The position numbers were made by a program, and so were the translations under genes. From the NCBI GenBank assembly GCA_025362415.1, contig JANYGM010000024.1:1-15692 (forward strand): DNA of 15,692 nt, read 5' to 3'. The stretch is from a bacterium. GTDB taxonomy: Bacteria > Bacteroidota > Bacteroidia > Cytophagales > Thermonemataceae. Shown here in pieces: positions 1 to 7,538 of this stretch (its first letter is position 1; each line of letters opens with the position of its first letter). The notes under the pieces were generated by a model. That model saw only the letters and a program-made list of their open reading frames with translations, had not been told where the DNA came from and ran no database searches.

Positions 1-202
1 CCGTCAGGCTAAGCACTCAAATATCTCTGCACCGTCAGCTAAAGCAGACGGCAAAGAAAGTAAAAAAACAGAAATATGGTCTTCAAGTGCTTTAAAGTCT
101 GTTTTGCCGTCTGCTTTAGCTGACGGTGCAAAAAACTTCAAGTGCCAAAACGAAAGTAAACCAGACTAGCCTGACGGCTATGGGGCAAGCCCAGCCCCTA
201 CA
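1..202. repeat. Nested inverted-repeat element I, cut by the left window edge
   Basis: A perfect 28-bp inverted repeat pairs 28-55 with 103-130 across a 47-nt spacer. Each arm is also an imperfect small hairpin (CCGTCAGC against GCAGACGG, one internal mismatch). Outside it, 1-11 (CCGTCAGGCTA) pairs perfectly with 167-177. The right copy completes a small hairpin, TAGCC-TGAC-GGCTA, at 167-180. The right end, 182-202, carries GGGGCAAGCCCAGCCCCTAC plus A, identical to the outer 21 nt of the element at 12020-12204. The short motif CTTCAAGTGC occurs directly repeated at 81-90 and 137-146. There is no transposase or credible coding frame, so this is best read as a REPIN- or MITE-like non-coding repeat. 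The left end is outside the window. From 203 to the promoter near 289 I see nothing specific. Confidence 0.85.
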
Positions 203-288
203 AAAATACAACCTAAACAGTTACAACACAATAACCATATTCCAATAGATATGATAATTGTTTATGTAGTTAAGATTTTGTATTTTGT

Positions 289-319
289 ATTGGCAATTTA
301 GCAAAAAACATTATATTTG
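289..319 (+). promoter_or_regulatory. Predicted Bacteroidota-type promoter for dnaE
   Basis: The -7 element TATATTTG (312-319) matches the Bacteroidota consensus TAnnTTTG exactly. An ATTG at 289-292 sits 19 nt upstream, the expected spacing for the -33 element (consensus TTTG, one mismatch). Transcription would start near 325 and leave a leader of about 80 nt before the dnaE ATG. The leader is A-rich and has no Shine-Dalgarno sequence, as is usual in this phylum. This is a motif match only. Confidence 0.55.
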
Positions 320-406
320 TATGATGAAACTTAGCAATAATTGTAGAAATCTTAGAAACAGAGCAATATCCTTAAACAAAAAAACACAAAAATACACCTC
401 AAAAAA

Positions 407-3400
407 ATGATACCTTTCACGCACCTACATTGCCACACACAATTTTCTCTGCTAGACGGTGCCGCAAGCATCAAGGGCATTATGGCAAAAGCCAAAAAAG
501 ATGGAATGAAAGCCGTTGCACTCACAGACCACGGAAATATGTTTGGGGCGTTTGCCTTTGTCGCAGAGGCTAATAATCAAGGCATTAAACCTATTGTGGG
601 TTGTGAGTTTTATGTCGTAAAAGACCGTTTTCATAAGACTTTTAAGAAAGGTGAGAAAGATAAACGCTATCATCAGCTGCTTCTCGCCAAAAATATTGAA
701 GGTTACCAAAACCTCTCAAAACTATGTTCTTTGGGGTTTATTGATGGTTTGTGGTCAAAATTTCCTCGTATTGACAAAGAACTTATTTTAAAGCACCACA
801 AAGGACTTATTGCCACTTCTTGTTGCATTGGAGCAGAAATTCCACAAGCTATTATGTACGAAGGAGAAGAAAAAGCAGAAGAACTACTAAAATGGTGGCT
901 TGATGTTTTTGGTGAAGATTTTTATATTGAAATCCAAAGGCATAACTTGCTCAATATCAATGAAAATGGAATGTCGCAAGAAGACGTAAACCAAACTTTG
1001 ATGCGTTTTGCACAAAAATATAACATCAAAGTTATTGCCACAAACGACTCCCATTATGTAGAAGAAACGGACTCAAACGCTCACGACATTCTGCTTTGCA
1101 TCAATACAGGCGCAAAACAATCAGAACCCAAAGTAAATTATGAAGAAAGCATAAAAGGACGTTTTGCGTTCCCAAACAATGACTTTTACTTCAAAACGCA
1201 ACAAGAAATGAACACGCTTTTTAAAGATGTGCCGTTTTCTATTGACAATACCAACGAAATTTATGACAAAATAGAGAAAATAAACCTCAAAAGGGACGTT
1301 TTGATGCCTAATTTTCCCTTGCCTGCAGGTTTTGATACACAATTTGATTTCCTAAAATACCTTACTTTTGAAGGTGCAAAGAAAAAATATAAAGATGTTA
1401 CGCCAGAAGTAGAGGAAAGATTAAACTTTGAACTCTCCGTAATGGGCAAAATGGGCTTTGAAGGCTACTTTTTGATTGTCCAAGACTTCATAAATGCCTC
1501 TCGTAATATGGGCGTGGCGGTAGGTCCTGGGCGTGGAAGTGCCGCAGGAAGTGCCGTAGCTTATTGTATTGGCATCACAAACATTGACCCAATCAAATAT
1601 AACCTACTTTTTGAGCGTTTCCTTAATCCAGAACGTGTTTCTATGCCTGATATTGATACGGATTTTGATGACGTGGGCAGGCAACGTGTCATTGATTATG
1701 TCGTTGAGAAATATACCAGAAATCAAGTTGCACAAATCATTACGTATGGTACTATGGCGGCAAAATCTGCCATTAAAGACGTAGGACGTGTACTAGAACT
1801 CCCGCTTGATGAGACTACCAAGCTCACAAAACTTATTTCGGACAAGCCTGGAACACAACTTAAAAATGAATATGAGAAAGAGGAGATAAAAGATATTCTT
1901 AATGGCAAAGATTTACGTGCTACAGTCTTGCGTGAAGCACTTATTTTGGAAGGCTCTGTACGAAATAGGGGCGTACACGCTGCAGGTATCATTATTGCAC
2001 CTGACGACATCACCAATTATATACCTGTTTGCACCTCGTCAGAGTCTAATTTGCTTGTAACACAGTTTGATGGCAAGGTCGTTGAGTATGCAGGTATGCT
2101 GAAAATGGATTTTTTGGGCTTAAAAACCCTTACAATCATTGCTGATGCCGTTATTCTTATCAAAAAAAATAAAAATATTGATATTGATGTAGATAATATC
2201 CCAGAAAATGACCCAAAAACCTACGAACTTTATCAAAAAGGAGATACAGTTGGTACGTTTCAGTTTGAATCTGAAGGTATGCAAATGTATTTAAAGCAGC
2301 TTAAGCCTACAAATATAGAAGATTTGATTGCAATGAATGCTTTGTACCGCCCAGGTCCTATGGATTTCATTCCAACTTACATTGATAGGAAACACGGAAA
2401 AGAAAAAACGGAATATCCTCACCCTTTGTTGGAAAATTTATTAGCTCCGACCTTTGGAATTATGGTTTATCAGGAGCAAATTATGCAAACAGCGCAAATA
2501 ATTGCAGGTTATAGCTTAGGTGGAGCTGATTTGTTGAGGCGTGCAATGGGTAAGAAGGACAAAGACCAGATGGCAAAAGAGCGTATTAAGTTTGTGGAGG
2601 GCGCAAAACGTGTAAATGATATTGATAAAAAGAAAGCTGACGAGATATTTGACGTAATGGAGCGTTTTGCAGAGTATGGTTTCAACCGTTCTCACTCTGC
2701 GGCGTACTCCGTTGTAGCTTATCAGACCGCTTACCTCAAAGCGAACTTCCCTGCAGAGTATATGTCGTCTGTGCTTACGCATAGTATGGGAAAAATTGAT
2801 AAGATTATGATATTTTTGGCTGAATGTAAGGCACAAAATATAACAGTTTTGGGTCCTGATGTCAATGAAAGCTACGAAAAGTTTGATGTAAACAAAGAAG
2901 GAAAGATACGTTTTGGTTTAGGTGCTATAAAAGGCGCAGGTGAGGCAGCAGTAGGTGCAATTATTGCAGAAAGAGATAATAAAGGAGCTTTTAAAAGCAT
3001 TTATGAGTTTGTAGAAAGAGTTAATTTATCTACTGTAAACAAAAAAACATTAGAAAGTTTGGCGCAAGCAGGCGGTTTTGACAGCTTTCAAGACGTAAAA
3101 AGAGAGCAATATTTTGCAGAAGAGAACGGAAGTTCTTATATTGAGAAGTTAGTGCGTTATGGGCAAGCTATGCAAGCAGAAAAAAACAACGCTCAACATT
3201 CTCTTTTTGGCGGTGGAGGAGATAATAACGCCCTTATTGCTCACCCAAAGCTACCAACTTACGTGGCGTGGACAAATATGGAAACACTTAACAAGGAAAA
3301 AGAAGTTGTAGGCTTTTACATTACAGGGCATCCGCTAGACCAGTACCGTATTGAGATGCAAAATTTTGTTACTTGCAAGATGTCAGCACTTGATGACTAC

Positions 3401-3910
3401 AAAAATAAAGAAGTTTTCTTGGGTGGAATAGTAAGTGAGGAGCAACAACGTATTTCAAAGAGTGGTACTCCTTTTCTTTTGTTTAAAGTTGATGATTACG
3501 ACAGTAGCGCACAGTTTGCGTTGTTTGGAAGTGATTATGCTAAGTTCAGTGGATTTATTAAAGAGGGAGAGTTTTTGTTTATTAGGGCGAGTATAATGCT
3601 TAAATACAATTCTAATGACCAATTTGAGCCTAAAATTCTTCAAATCCAGCCTTTAAGTGAGATACGTGACAAAATGATTAAGAATATTTTGTTAATTGTG
3701 GATATGGATATGCTTACAGAAAGACTAATTACGGATATTGAAGTGCTTTTGCAAAATAATAAAGGCAAAGCAAACCTTAAAATGCAACTTTGGGACAGAC
3801 AACAAAATGTTTTTATCAATACTTTTTCCAAAAAATACACCGTTGCAATAGATAACGGATTGTTAGAAGCCTTTGATAAAATAGATGGTGTTCAGTATAG
3901 AATAAATTAA
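407..3910 (+). CDS. dnaE: DNA polymerase III subunit alpha
   Basis: This is the replicative C-family polymerase that synthesises DNA at the fork as part of the holoenzyme. Its 1,167 residues are close to the usual DnaE length, with no intein. The N-terminal PHP domain starts with HLHCHTQFSLLDG and keeps the metal-site residues H8, H10, D17, H42, E67, H89, a Cys at 139/140, D214 and H216. The palm carries GPGRGSAAGS (373-382) and PDIDTDF, with catalytic aspartates D415 and D417. The third, D568, lies in KMDFLGL. The C-terminal part (about 1000-1090) reads as an OB-fold followed by the tail expected to contact the clamp loader. The ATG at 407 gives the standard N-terminus directly into the PHP domain. 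A promoter lies 90 nt upstream and the next feature is a tandem array, so transcription may end or be modulated there. The intact PHP site differs from E. coli DnaE, where it is degenerate. Confidence 0.98.
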   Translation: MIPFTHLHCHTQFSLLDGAASIKGIMAKAKKDGMKAVALTDHGNMFGAFAFVAEANNQGIKPIVGCEFYVVKDRFHKTFKKGEKDKRYHQLLLAKNIEGYQNLSKLCSLGFIDGLWSKFPRIDKELILKHHKGLIATSCCIGAEIPQAIMYEGEEKAEELLKWWLDVFGEDFYIEIQRHNLLNINENGMSQEDVNQTLMRFAQKYNIKVIATNDSHYVEETDSNAHDILLCINTGAKQSEPKVNYEESIKGRFAFPNNDFYFKTQQEMNTLFKDVPFSIDNTNEIYDKIEKINLKRDVLMPNFPLPAGFDTQFDFLKYLTFEGAKKKYKDVTPEVEERLNFELSVMGKMGFEGYFLIVQDFINASRNMGVAVGPGRGSAAGSAVAYCIGITNIDPIKYNLLFERFLNPERVSMPDIDTDFDDVGRQRVIDYVVEKYTRNQVAQIITYGTMAAKSAIKDVGRVLELPLDETTKLTKLISDKPGTQLKNEYEKEEIKDILNGKDLRATVLREALILEGSVRNRGVHAAGIIIAPDDITNYIPVCTSSESNLLVTQFDGKVVEYAGMLKMDFLGLKTLTIIADAVILIKKNKNIDIDVDNIPENDPKTYELYQKGDTVGTFQFESEGMQMYLKQLKPTNIEDLIAMNALYRPGPMDFIPTYIDRKHGKEKTEYPHPLLENLLAPTFGIMVYQEQIMQTAQIIAGYSLGGADLLRRAMGKKDKDQMAKERIKFVEGAKRVNDIDKKKADEIFDVMERFAEYGFNRSHSAAYSVVAYQTAYLKANFPAEYMSSVLTHSMGKIDKIMIFLAECKAQNITVLGPDVNESYEKFDVNKEGKIRFGLGAIKGAGEAAVGAIIAERDNKGAFKSIYEFVERVNLSTVNKKTLESLAQAGGFDSFQDVKREQYFAEENGSSYIEKLVRYGQAMQAEKNNAQHSLFGGGGDNNALIAHPKLPTYVAWTNMETLNKEKEVVGFYITGHPLDQYRIEMQNFVTCKMSALDDYKNKEVFLGGIVSEEQQRISKSGTPFLLFKVDDYDSSAQFALFGSDYAKFSGFIKEGEFLFIRASIMLKYNSNDQFEPKILQIQPLSEIRDKMIKNILLIVDMDMLTERLITDIEVLLQNNKGKANLKMQLWDRQQNVFINTFSKKYTVAIDNGLLEAFDKIDGVQYRIN

Positions 3911-3926
3911 TTAGTAAAAAATAGTC

Positions 3927-4136
3927 AATTATAACATAAAAGGTTATAATTATAACATCAGAACTACTAATTATAACATAAAAGGTTATAATTATAACAT
4001 CAGAACTACTAATTATAACATAAAAGGTTATAATTATAACATCAGAACTATTCATTATAGCATCAGAACTACTAATTATAACATAAAAGGTTGTAATTAT
4101 AACATCAGAACTGCTAATTATAACATAAAAGGTTAT
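3927..4136. repeat. 21-bp-period tandem array 1 (10 units)
   Basis: Ten consecutive units of exactly 21 nt start 17 nt after the dnaE stop. Each begins with the core AATTATAACAT (unit 7 is CATTATAGCAT). The 10-nt tail is either AAAAGGTTAT (type A: units 1, 3, 5, 8, 10) or CAGAACTACT-like (type B: units 2, 4, 6, 7, 9). Types largely alternate, giving a 42-bp super-period. The A-to-B joint forms the perfect 14-bp palindrome GTTATAATTATAAC at 3943-3956, 3985-3998 and 4027-4040. Because 21 nt is seven codons, the minus strand stays open through the array (heptads SSDVIII and TFYVIII). That frame has no recognisable protein and is treated as a by-product. The rest of the 3911-4234 gap is AT-rich, with no recognisable promoter for dxr. 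Confidence 0.93.
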
Positions 4137-4234
4137 AATATTTAAAATTTATCTTCAAAACATCTAAAATGATTTAATTATCAGAACTCCAAGTAAAAAA
4201 GGAGATACAAACAAACAATAAAGTTTTTATTTTT

Positions 4235-5386
4235 ATGGATAAAGGAAAGAAAAGAGTAGCTATTTTAGGCTCTACGGGGTCTATTGGTACACAAACCTTG
4301 GAGGTAATAGCTGCAAACTTAGATAAATTTGAGACAGAACTCCTCACAGCACAAAATAATGCAGACTTACTTATAGCGCAAGCCATCAAATTTGTGCCTA
4401 ATGCGGTAGTCATTACGAATGAAGACTTGTATGAAAAGGTAAAAAACGCCCTTTCTCATCTTCCCATCAAGGTTTATGCAGGAATGAAGTCTGTTAATTT
4501 GCTTGTGCAGATGGATAATATTGATATTGTCTTGACTGCAATGGTTGGATTTGCAGGCTTAGAACCTACTATTAAGGCTATTGAGGCTAAAAAACCTATT
4601 GCACTTGCTAATAAGGAAACGCTTGTCGTTGCGGGCAAACTGATTACTGACCTTGCGCTGGCAAATGCCGTAAATATCTATCCTGTGGACTCCGAACACT
4701 CGGCTATTTTTCAATGTTTGGTGGGAGAATTTCATAATAAGGTAGAAAAAATCATTTTGACTGCATCAGGCGGACCTTTTAGAGGAAAAAAACGGGAAGA
4801 TTTGGCACAAATCACCAAAGAACAGGCATTAAAACACCCAAATTGGACAATGGGCGCAAAAATTACCATTGATTCATCTACACTTATGAATAAAGGTTTG
4901 GAGGTGATAGAAGCAAAATGGCTTTTTGCCGTTGATGTGGCACAAATTGAGGTGGTAGTTCACCCACAATCCATTATTCATTCTGCGGTGCAGTTTGAAG
5001 ATGGCTCTATTAAGGCGCAAATGGGCTTACCAGATATGAAACTGCCTATACAGTTTGCGTTGGCGTATCCAAACCGTATTAAGTCAGATTTCCCTCGTTT
5101 TGATTTTGCTAATTATCCCAATTTGAGTTTTGAAAAACCAGATTTAGAAACCTTTAAATGCCTTGCGCTTGCGTATGAGGCGTTGGCTCGTGGCGGAAAT
5201 ATGCCTTGTATTCTGAATGCAGCCAATGAAATTGCAGTAGATTTATTTTTGAAAGATAAAATAAAATTCCTTCAAATCCCTGAAATAATAGCCCAAACAA
5301 TGCACAAAGCAAGTTTTATAGAAAATCCAACTTTAAATGATTTTTTAGAAACAGACAAAGAAGCTAGGAGAATAAGTAGTTTGTAA
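4235..5386 (+). CDS. dxr: 1-deoxy-D-xylulose 5-phosphate reductoisomerase
   Basis: This cytoplasmic enzyme converts 1-deoxy-D-xylulose 5-phosphate to 2-C-methyl-D-erythritol 4-phosphate using NADPH and a divalent metal. It is the committed step of the MEP route to isoprenoids and so feeds quinone and undecaprenyl carrier synthesis. The 383 residues are full length. The NADPH loop GSTGSIG is at 12-18 and ANKETLV at 125-131. The metal ligands are in PVDSEHSAIF (D152, E154), with ASGGPFRG at 177-184. The flexible lid HPNWTMG is at 201-207, and the substrate site DSSTLMNKGLE (213-223) includes S214, S215, N219, K220 and E223. PQSIIHS and GLPDMKLPI follow. The start at 4235 gives the normal short leader before the Rossmann fold. 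A GGAGA lies about 30 nt upstream, too far to act as a ribosome site. I see no promoter in the gap after array 1, so transcription may continue from dnaE. Confidence 0.97.
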   Translation: MDKGKKRVAILGSTGSIGTQTLEVIAANLDKFETELLTAQNNADLLIAQAIKFVPNAVVITNEDLYEKVKNALSHLPIKVYAGMKSVNLLVQMDNIDIVLTAMVGFAGLEPTIKAIEAKKPIALANKETLVVAGKLITDLALANAVNIYPVDSEHSAIFQCLVGEFHNKVEKIILTASGGPFRGKKREDLAQITKEQALKHPNWTMGAKITIDSSTLMNKGLEVIEAKWLFAVDVAQIEVVVHPQSIIHSAVQFEDGSIKAQMGLPDMKLPIQFALAYPNRIKSDFPRFDFANYPNLSFEKPDLETFKCLALAYEALARGGNMPCILNAANEIAVDLFLKDKIKFLQIPEIIAQTMHKASFIENPTLNDFLETDKEARRISSL

Positions 5387-5508
5387 GAATTTAGGTATTT
5401 GTTTTTCCAAATCTTCTATAATAATACAAATTGGTGATGTCTTTATCTAATTATTAACCAAAAAATCAGTAATTTGGGGCTTATACTCCATATCAATTCC
5501 TCAAATAT

Positions 5509-5539
5509 TTTGAATTTGACAAGATTTTTAGTAATTTTG
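5509..5539 (+). promoter_or_regulatory. Predicted promoter for the nucleotidyltransferase gene
   Basis: A -33 TTTG (5509-5512) is followed after 19 nt by a -7 TAATTTTG (5532-5539). Both match the Bacteroidota vegetative promoter consensus exactly. The predicted start near 5545 leaves a leader of about 40 nt. This suggests the gene at 5584 is transcribed independently of dxr. The gap from 5387 to 5508 shows no other convincing signal. Confidence 0.65.
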
Positions 5540-5583
5540 TAGTAAAATTTCAAAAAAAATCTCTAAACTCCATTCTAAAAAAG

Positions 5584-6594
5584 ATGCGAATAATAGTTCC
5601 TATGGCGGGCTTAGGCAAGCGTATGCGCCCACACACACTCACCACACCAAAACCTCTTATTCCTATTGCAGGAAAGCCTATTGTACACCGTTTGGTAGAA
5701 GATATTGCTAAAGTTTGTGGGCAAAAAGTAGAAGAAGTAGCTTTTATTATTCACCCTTCTTTTGGCGCAGAGGCAGAGAAAAACCTAATTTTGGTGGCTG
5801 AAAAAATTGGCGCAAAAGGAACTATTTTTTATCAAACAGAGGCTTTAGGAACGGCTCACGCTATTATGTGTGCAAAGGAATCTTTAATAGGAAATGTGGT
5901 TGTGGCGTTTGCTGACACACTTTTTAAAGCTGATTTTACGCTTGATGCCAATAAAGATGGCATTATTTGGGTGCAAAAAATTGATAATCCAAGTGCTTTT
6001 GGAGTTGTAAAACTCAATGAAAATCAAGAGATTACAGATTTTGTAGAGAAACCCACTACTTTTGTATCTGATTTAGCTATTATTGGGATTTATTATTTTA
6101 AAGATGGTGAGTATTTGCGCAAAAATCTACAATATTTGTTAGACAATAATATTACAGAAAAAGGTGAGTATCAACTTACTAACGCTCTAGAAAATATGAA
6201 AGCGGAAGGCGCAAAATTTGCCATTGGTGAAGTTCACGAGTGGCTAGATTGTGGCAATAAAGACGTTACAGTACAAACAAATGCCCGTTATTTGGAGTTT
6301 TTGCAGGCTGCAAATACAGAACTTGTAGCAAAATCTGCTAAAATAATCAATTCTGTGATTATTGCGCCTGTTTTTGTAGGAGAAAATGCCATAATTGAAA
6401 ATACAGTTTTGGGTCCTCACGTATCTGTGGGTGCAGGCACGAAAATTGCAGGTAGTATTATCAGCAATGCCATTATCCAAGAAAATTCTGCTATAAAAAA
6501 TGCGCATATTACCAACTCTATGCTAGGAAATTTTGTTGTGTTGGAAGATACGCCAAAAGAAGTAAGTTTGGGAGATTATAGCAATATTTTTTAA
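5584..6594 (+). CDS. Sugar-phosphate nucleotidyltransferase with C-terminal left-handed beta-helix
   Basis: This is a nucleotidyltransferase that activates a sugar 1-phosphate to an NDP-sugar, supplying glycan or polysaccharide synthesis. The first 240 residues are the catalytic Rossmann-like domain. The nucleotide-binding signature MAGLGKRMRPHT (7-18) leads to TPKPLIPIAGKPI with the conserved K23. ALGTAHAI is at 87-94, a likely metal-binding aspartate D111 is in FADTLF, EKP is at 155-157 and EWLDCGN at 219-225. Residues 247-330 show the hexapeptide-like pattern of a left-handed beta-helix, often an oligomerisation or acyl/acetyltransferase-like tail. Whether the substrate is glucose 1-phosphate with dTTP, mannose 1-phosphate with GTP or another pair cannot be read from sequence alone. 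The start is set by the signature beginning at residue 5. The gene has its own strong promoter, and repeat DNA begins at its stop codon. Confidence 0.92.
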   Translation: MRIIVPMAGLGKRMRPHTLTTPKPLIPIAGKPIVHRLVEDIAKVCGQKVEEVAFIIHPSFGAEAEKNLILVAEKIGAKGTIFYQTEALGTAHAIMCAKESLIGNVVVAFADTLFKADFTLDANKDGIIWVQKIDNPSAFGVVKLNENQEITDFVEKPTTFVSDLAIIGIYYFKDGEYLRKNLQYLLDNNITEKGEYQLTNALENMKAEGAKFAIGEVHEWLDCGNKDVTVQTNARYLEFLQAANTELVAKSAKIINSVIIAPVFVGENAIIENTVLGPHVSVGAGTKIAGSIISNAIIQENSAIKNAHITNSMLGNFVVLEDTPKEVSLGDYSNIF

Positions 6595-6606
6595 TTATGA
6601 ATTGTG
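6593..6606. repeat. Short AATTAYG heptamer run after the nucleotidyltransferase stop
   Basis: Two degenerate heptamers, AATTATG and AATTGTG, begin at the last two bases of the stop codon. Longer runs of the same heptamer family occur at 7438-7465 and 14998-15025, also at gene ends. On its own this pair is weak evidence. Confidence 0.4.
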
Positions 6607-6630
6607 AATGAATACAATTTGCTGTCGTAC

Positions 6631-6766
6631 ACTTTTTGTTATTAGTGGTCTGTACCGTAGTGGAACGGAGGTCAGACCACTAATAACAAAAAGTAAGTTA
6701 GTTTTAAAAAGGGTTATGGTCTGACCTTCATTGCATTACGGTACAGACCATAATCCTTTTTAAAAC
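6631..6766. repeat. Double-hairpin element II with mutually complementary loops
   Basis: Hairpin 1 pairs 6631-6652 with 6673-6694, a perfect 22-bp stem around a 20-nt loop. Hairpin 2 pairs 6701-6723 with 6744-6766, a 23-bp stem with one G-T pair and again a 20-nt loop. The two loops (6653-6672 and 6724-6743) are reverse complements at 16 of 20 positions. The inner stem bases GGTCTG and CAGACC are shared, so the centres are inverted copies of one module while the outer stem halves are unrelated. A weak outer inverted repeat (near CGTACACT and AGTGTATG) may mark the element ends. It lies between a gene end and the next start, so it could act as an RNA structure or terminator, but neither strand shows a standard terminator T-tract. 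No coding frame is evident. Confidence 0.9.
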
Positions 6767-6817
6767 AGTGTATGGTAGTAAGTGAATACAAAATAATTAA
6801 CACAAAAACCTATTTTA

Positions 6818-7495
6818 ATGCCATTTAGTGAATATAAAAATCTGGGAAATGCTATCAAAGAATTTAATTTGAACTACAAAGAACAAGTTTTTGAAGACGT
6901 TTTGCCAGTAGAAGTACCACAAAATTTGGTAGAAGATATTGCATTTAATCTATCTGAACTTGTCTATGACGGCTCTGAAGCCATTATTTGTGAAACATTG
7001 ATTTTTCCTATTTTGAAAGAAGTTTGGAAAGAATTTAGGAAAGAATTGATGCTTTGGAGTCATCAGGCTATAGAATGGAATACAAAACTTTCTGGCATTC
7101 CAGACTATATGTTTACAAAACAATCTGTTTTGGGTAAAGTGGTGATGGATAAACCTTATTTGGCGGTGGTAGAGGCTAAAAAAGATGATTTTAGTGCAGG
7201 TTGGGGACAATGTACTGCAGAAATGTATGCAGTTCAACAAATCAACGAAAAAGCAGGTTTGTATATAGACAAAAAAACAGGTTTACAGGTTGATTTGATG
7301 ATATTTGGGATTGTTTGTAATGGTAGAGTTTGGGAATTTGCGTCATTGCAAAAAAATAATTTCATAAAATATACCAATATTGCAGACATCAATAACTTAA
7401 AAGAGCTTTACAGCCTTCTAAGGCATATTTTGAATTCAATTACGAATTACGAATTATCAATTACGAAAAATGCTGACAACTCTTGGAGGGTTTAA
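6818..7495 (+). CDS. PD-(D/E)XK nuclease-like protein of unknown role
   Basis: This 225-residue cytoplasmic protein has no assigned function. It shows the ordered acidic pattern of the PD-(D/E)XK fold: E60 in CETLIFPIL, D96 in GIPDYMF, then E119 and K121 in LAVVEAKKDD. These are followed by GWGQCTAEMYA (128-138), and the later strand IFGIVCNGRVWEF (162-174) fits the fold. From memory, similar uncharacterised proteins with VEAK and GQC-AEM motifs are common in cyanobacteria and Bacteroidota and resemble the N-terminal nuclease part of type I restriction subunits. No helicase, methylase or specificity subunit is nearby, so a restriction role is not supported here. The last 19 or so residues (from S207) are translated from the AATTACG heptamers and the adjacent palindrome, which contains the stop codon. 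The gene is thus flanked by repeats on both sides, which suggests an accessory insertion. The ATG at 6818 has the usual A-rich leader. Confidence 0.75.
   Translation: MPFSEYKNLGNAIKEFNLNYKEQVFEDVLPVEVPQNLVEDIAFNLSELVYDGSEAIICETLIFPILKEVWKEFRKELMLWSHQAIEWNTKLSGIPDYMFTKQSVLGKVVMDKPYLAVVEAKKDDFSAGWGQCTAEMYAVQQINEKAGLYIDKKTGLQVDLMIFGIVCNGRVWEFASLQKNNFIKYTNIADINNLKELYSLLRHILNSITNYELSITKNADNSWRV
7438..7465. repeat. AATTACG heptamer repeats inside the end of the nuclease-like gene
   Basis: Four consecutive heptamers (AATTACG, AATTACG, AATTATC, AATTACG) follow AATTC. They are read in frame as part of the C-terminus of the upstream gene (ITNYELSIT). The copy at 14998-15025 has the same AATTC lead and four heptamers. 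Confidence 0.8.
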
Positions 7496-7510
7496 AACCC
7501 TCCAAGAGTT
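7478..7510. repeat. Perfect 33-bp palindrome over the nuclease-like gene stop
   Basis: Sixteen-base arms (7478-7493 and 7495-7510) are perfectly complementary around a single central A at 7494. The arms read AACTCTTGGAGGGTTT from either side. The stop codon TAA (7493-7495) lies at the centre. In RNA this could form a stable stem and may separate this gene from the TPR gene 29 nt further on. No T-tract follows, so it is not a textbook terminator. Confidence 0.9.
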
Positions 7511-7538
7511 AAATAAGTATTTCATAAACTTTTCAAAA

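Noticed and set aside
407..3910. Intein or split dnaE
   Set aside because: The frame is continuous, with normal length and spacing between all catalytic motifs.
3816..4055. Minus-strand 79-codon reading frame of heptad repeats
   Set aside because: It stays open because the 21-nt period is a multiple of three. It overlaps the dnaE 3' end and has no recognisable protein features.
3927..4136. CRISPR array
   Set aside because: Units are contiguous 21-bp repeats of two types with no unique spacers, and no cas genes are present.
3927..4136. Plasmid-type iterons or replication origin next to dnaE
   Set aside because: The length fits iterons, but there is no rep gene or DnaA-box cluster that I can see, and a second array lies 9 kb away between unrelated genes.
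5395..5415. Terminator after dxr
   Set aside because: ATTTG and CAAAT could pair around a T-rich loop, but the stem is only five weak pairs with no T-tract afterwards.
6818..7495. Restriction-modification system
   Set aside because: Only a nuclease-like fold is present. There is no methylase, specificity or helicase subunit in the window.
7470..7538. Upstream start of the TPR protein
   Set aside because: It would overlap the preceding gene, translate the palindrome and bury the signal peptide. The ATG at 7539 gives a proper export signal.
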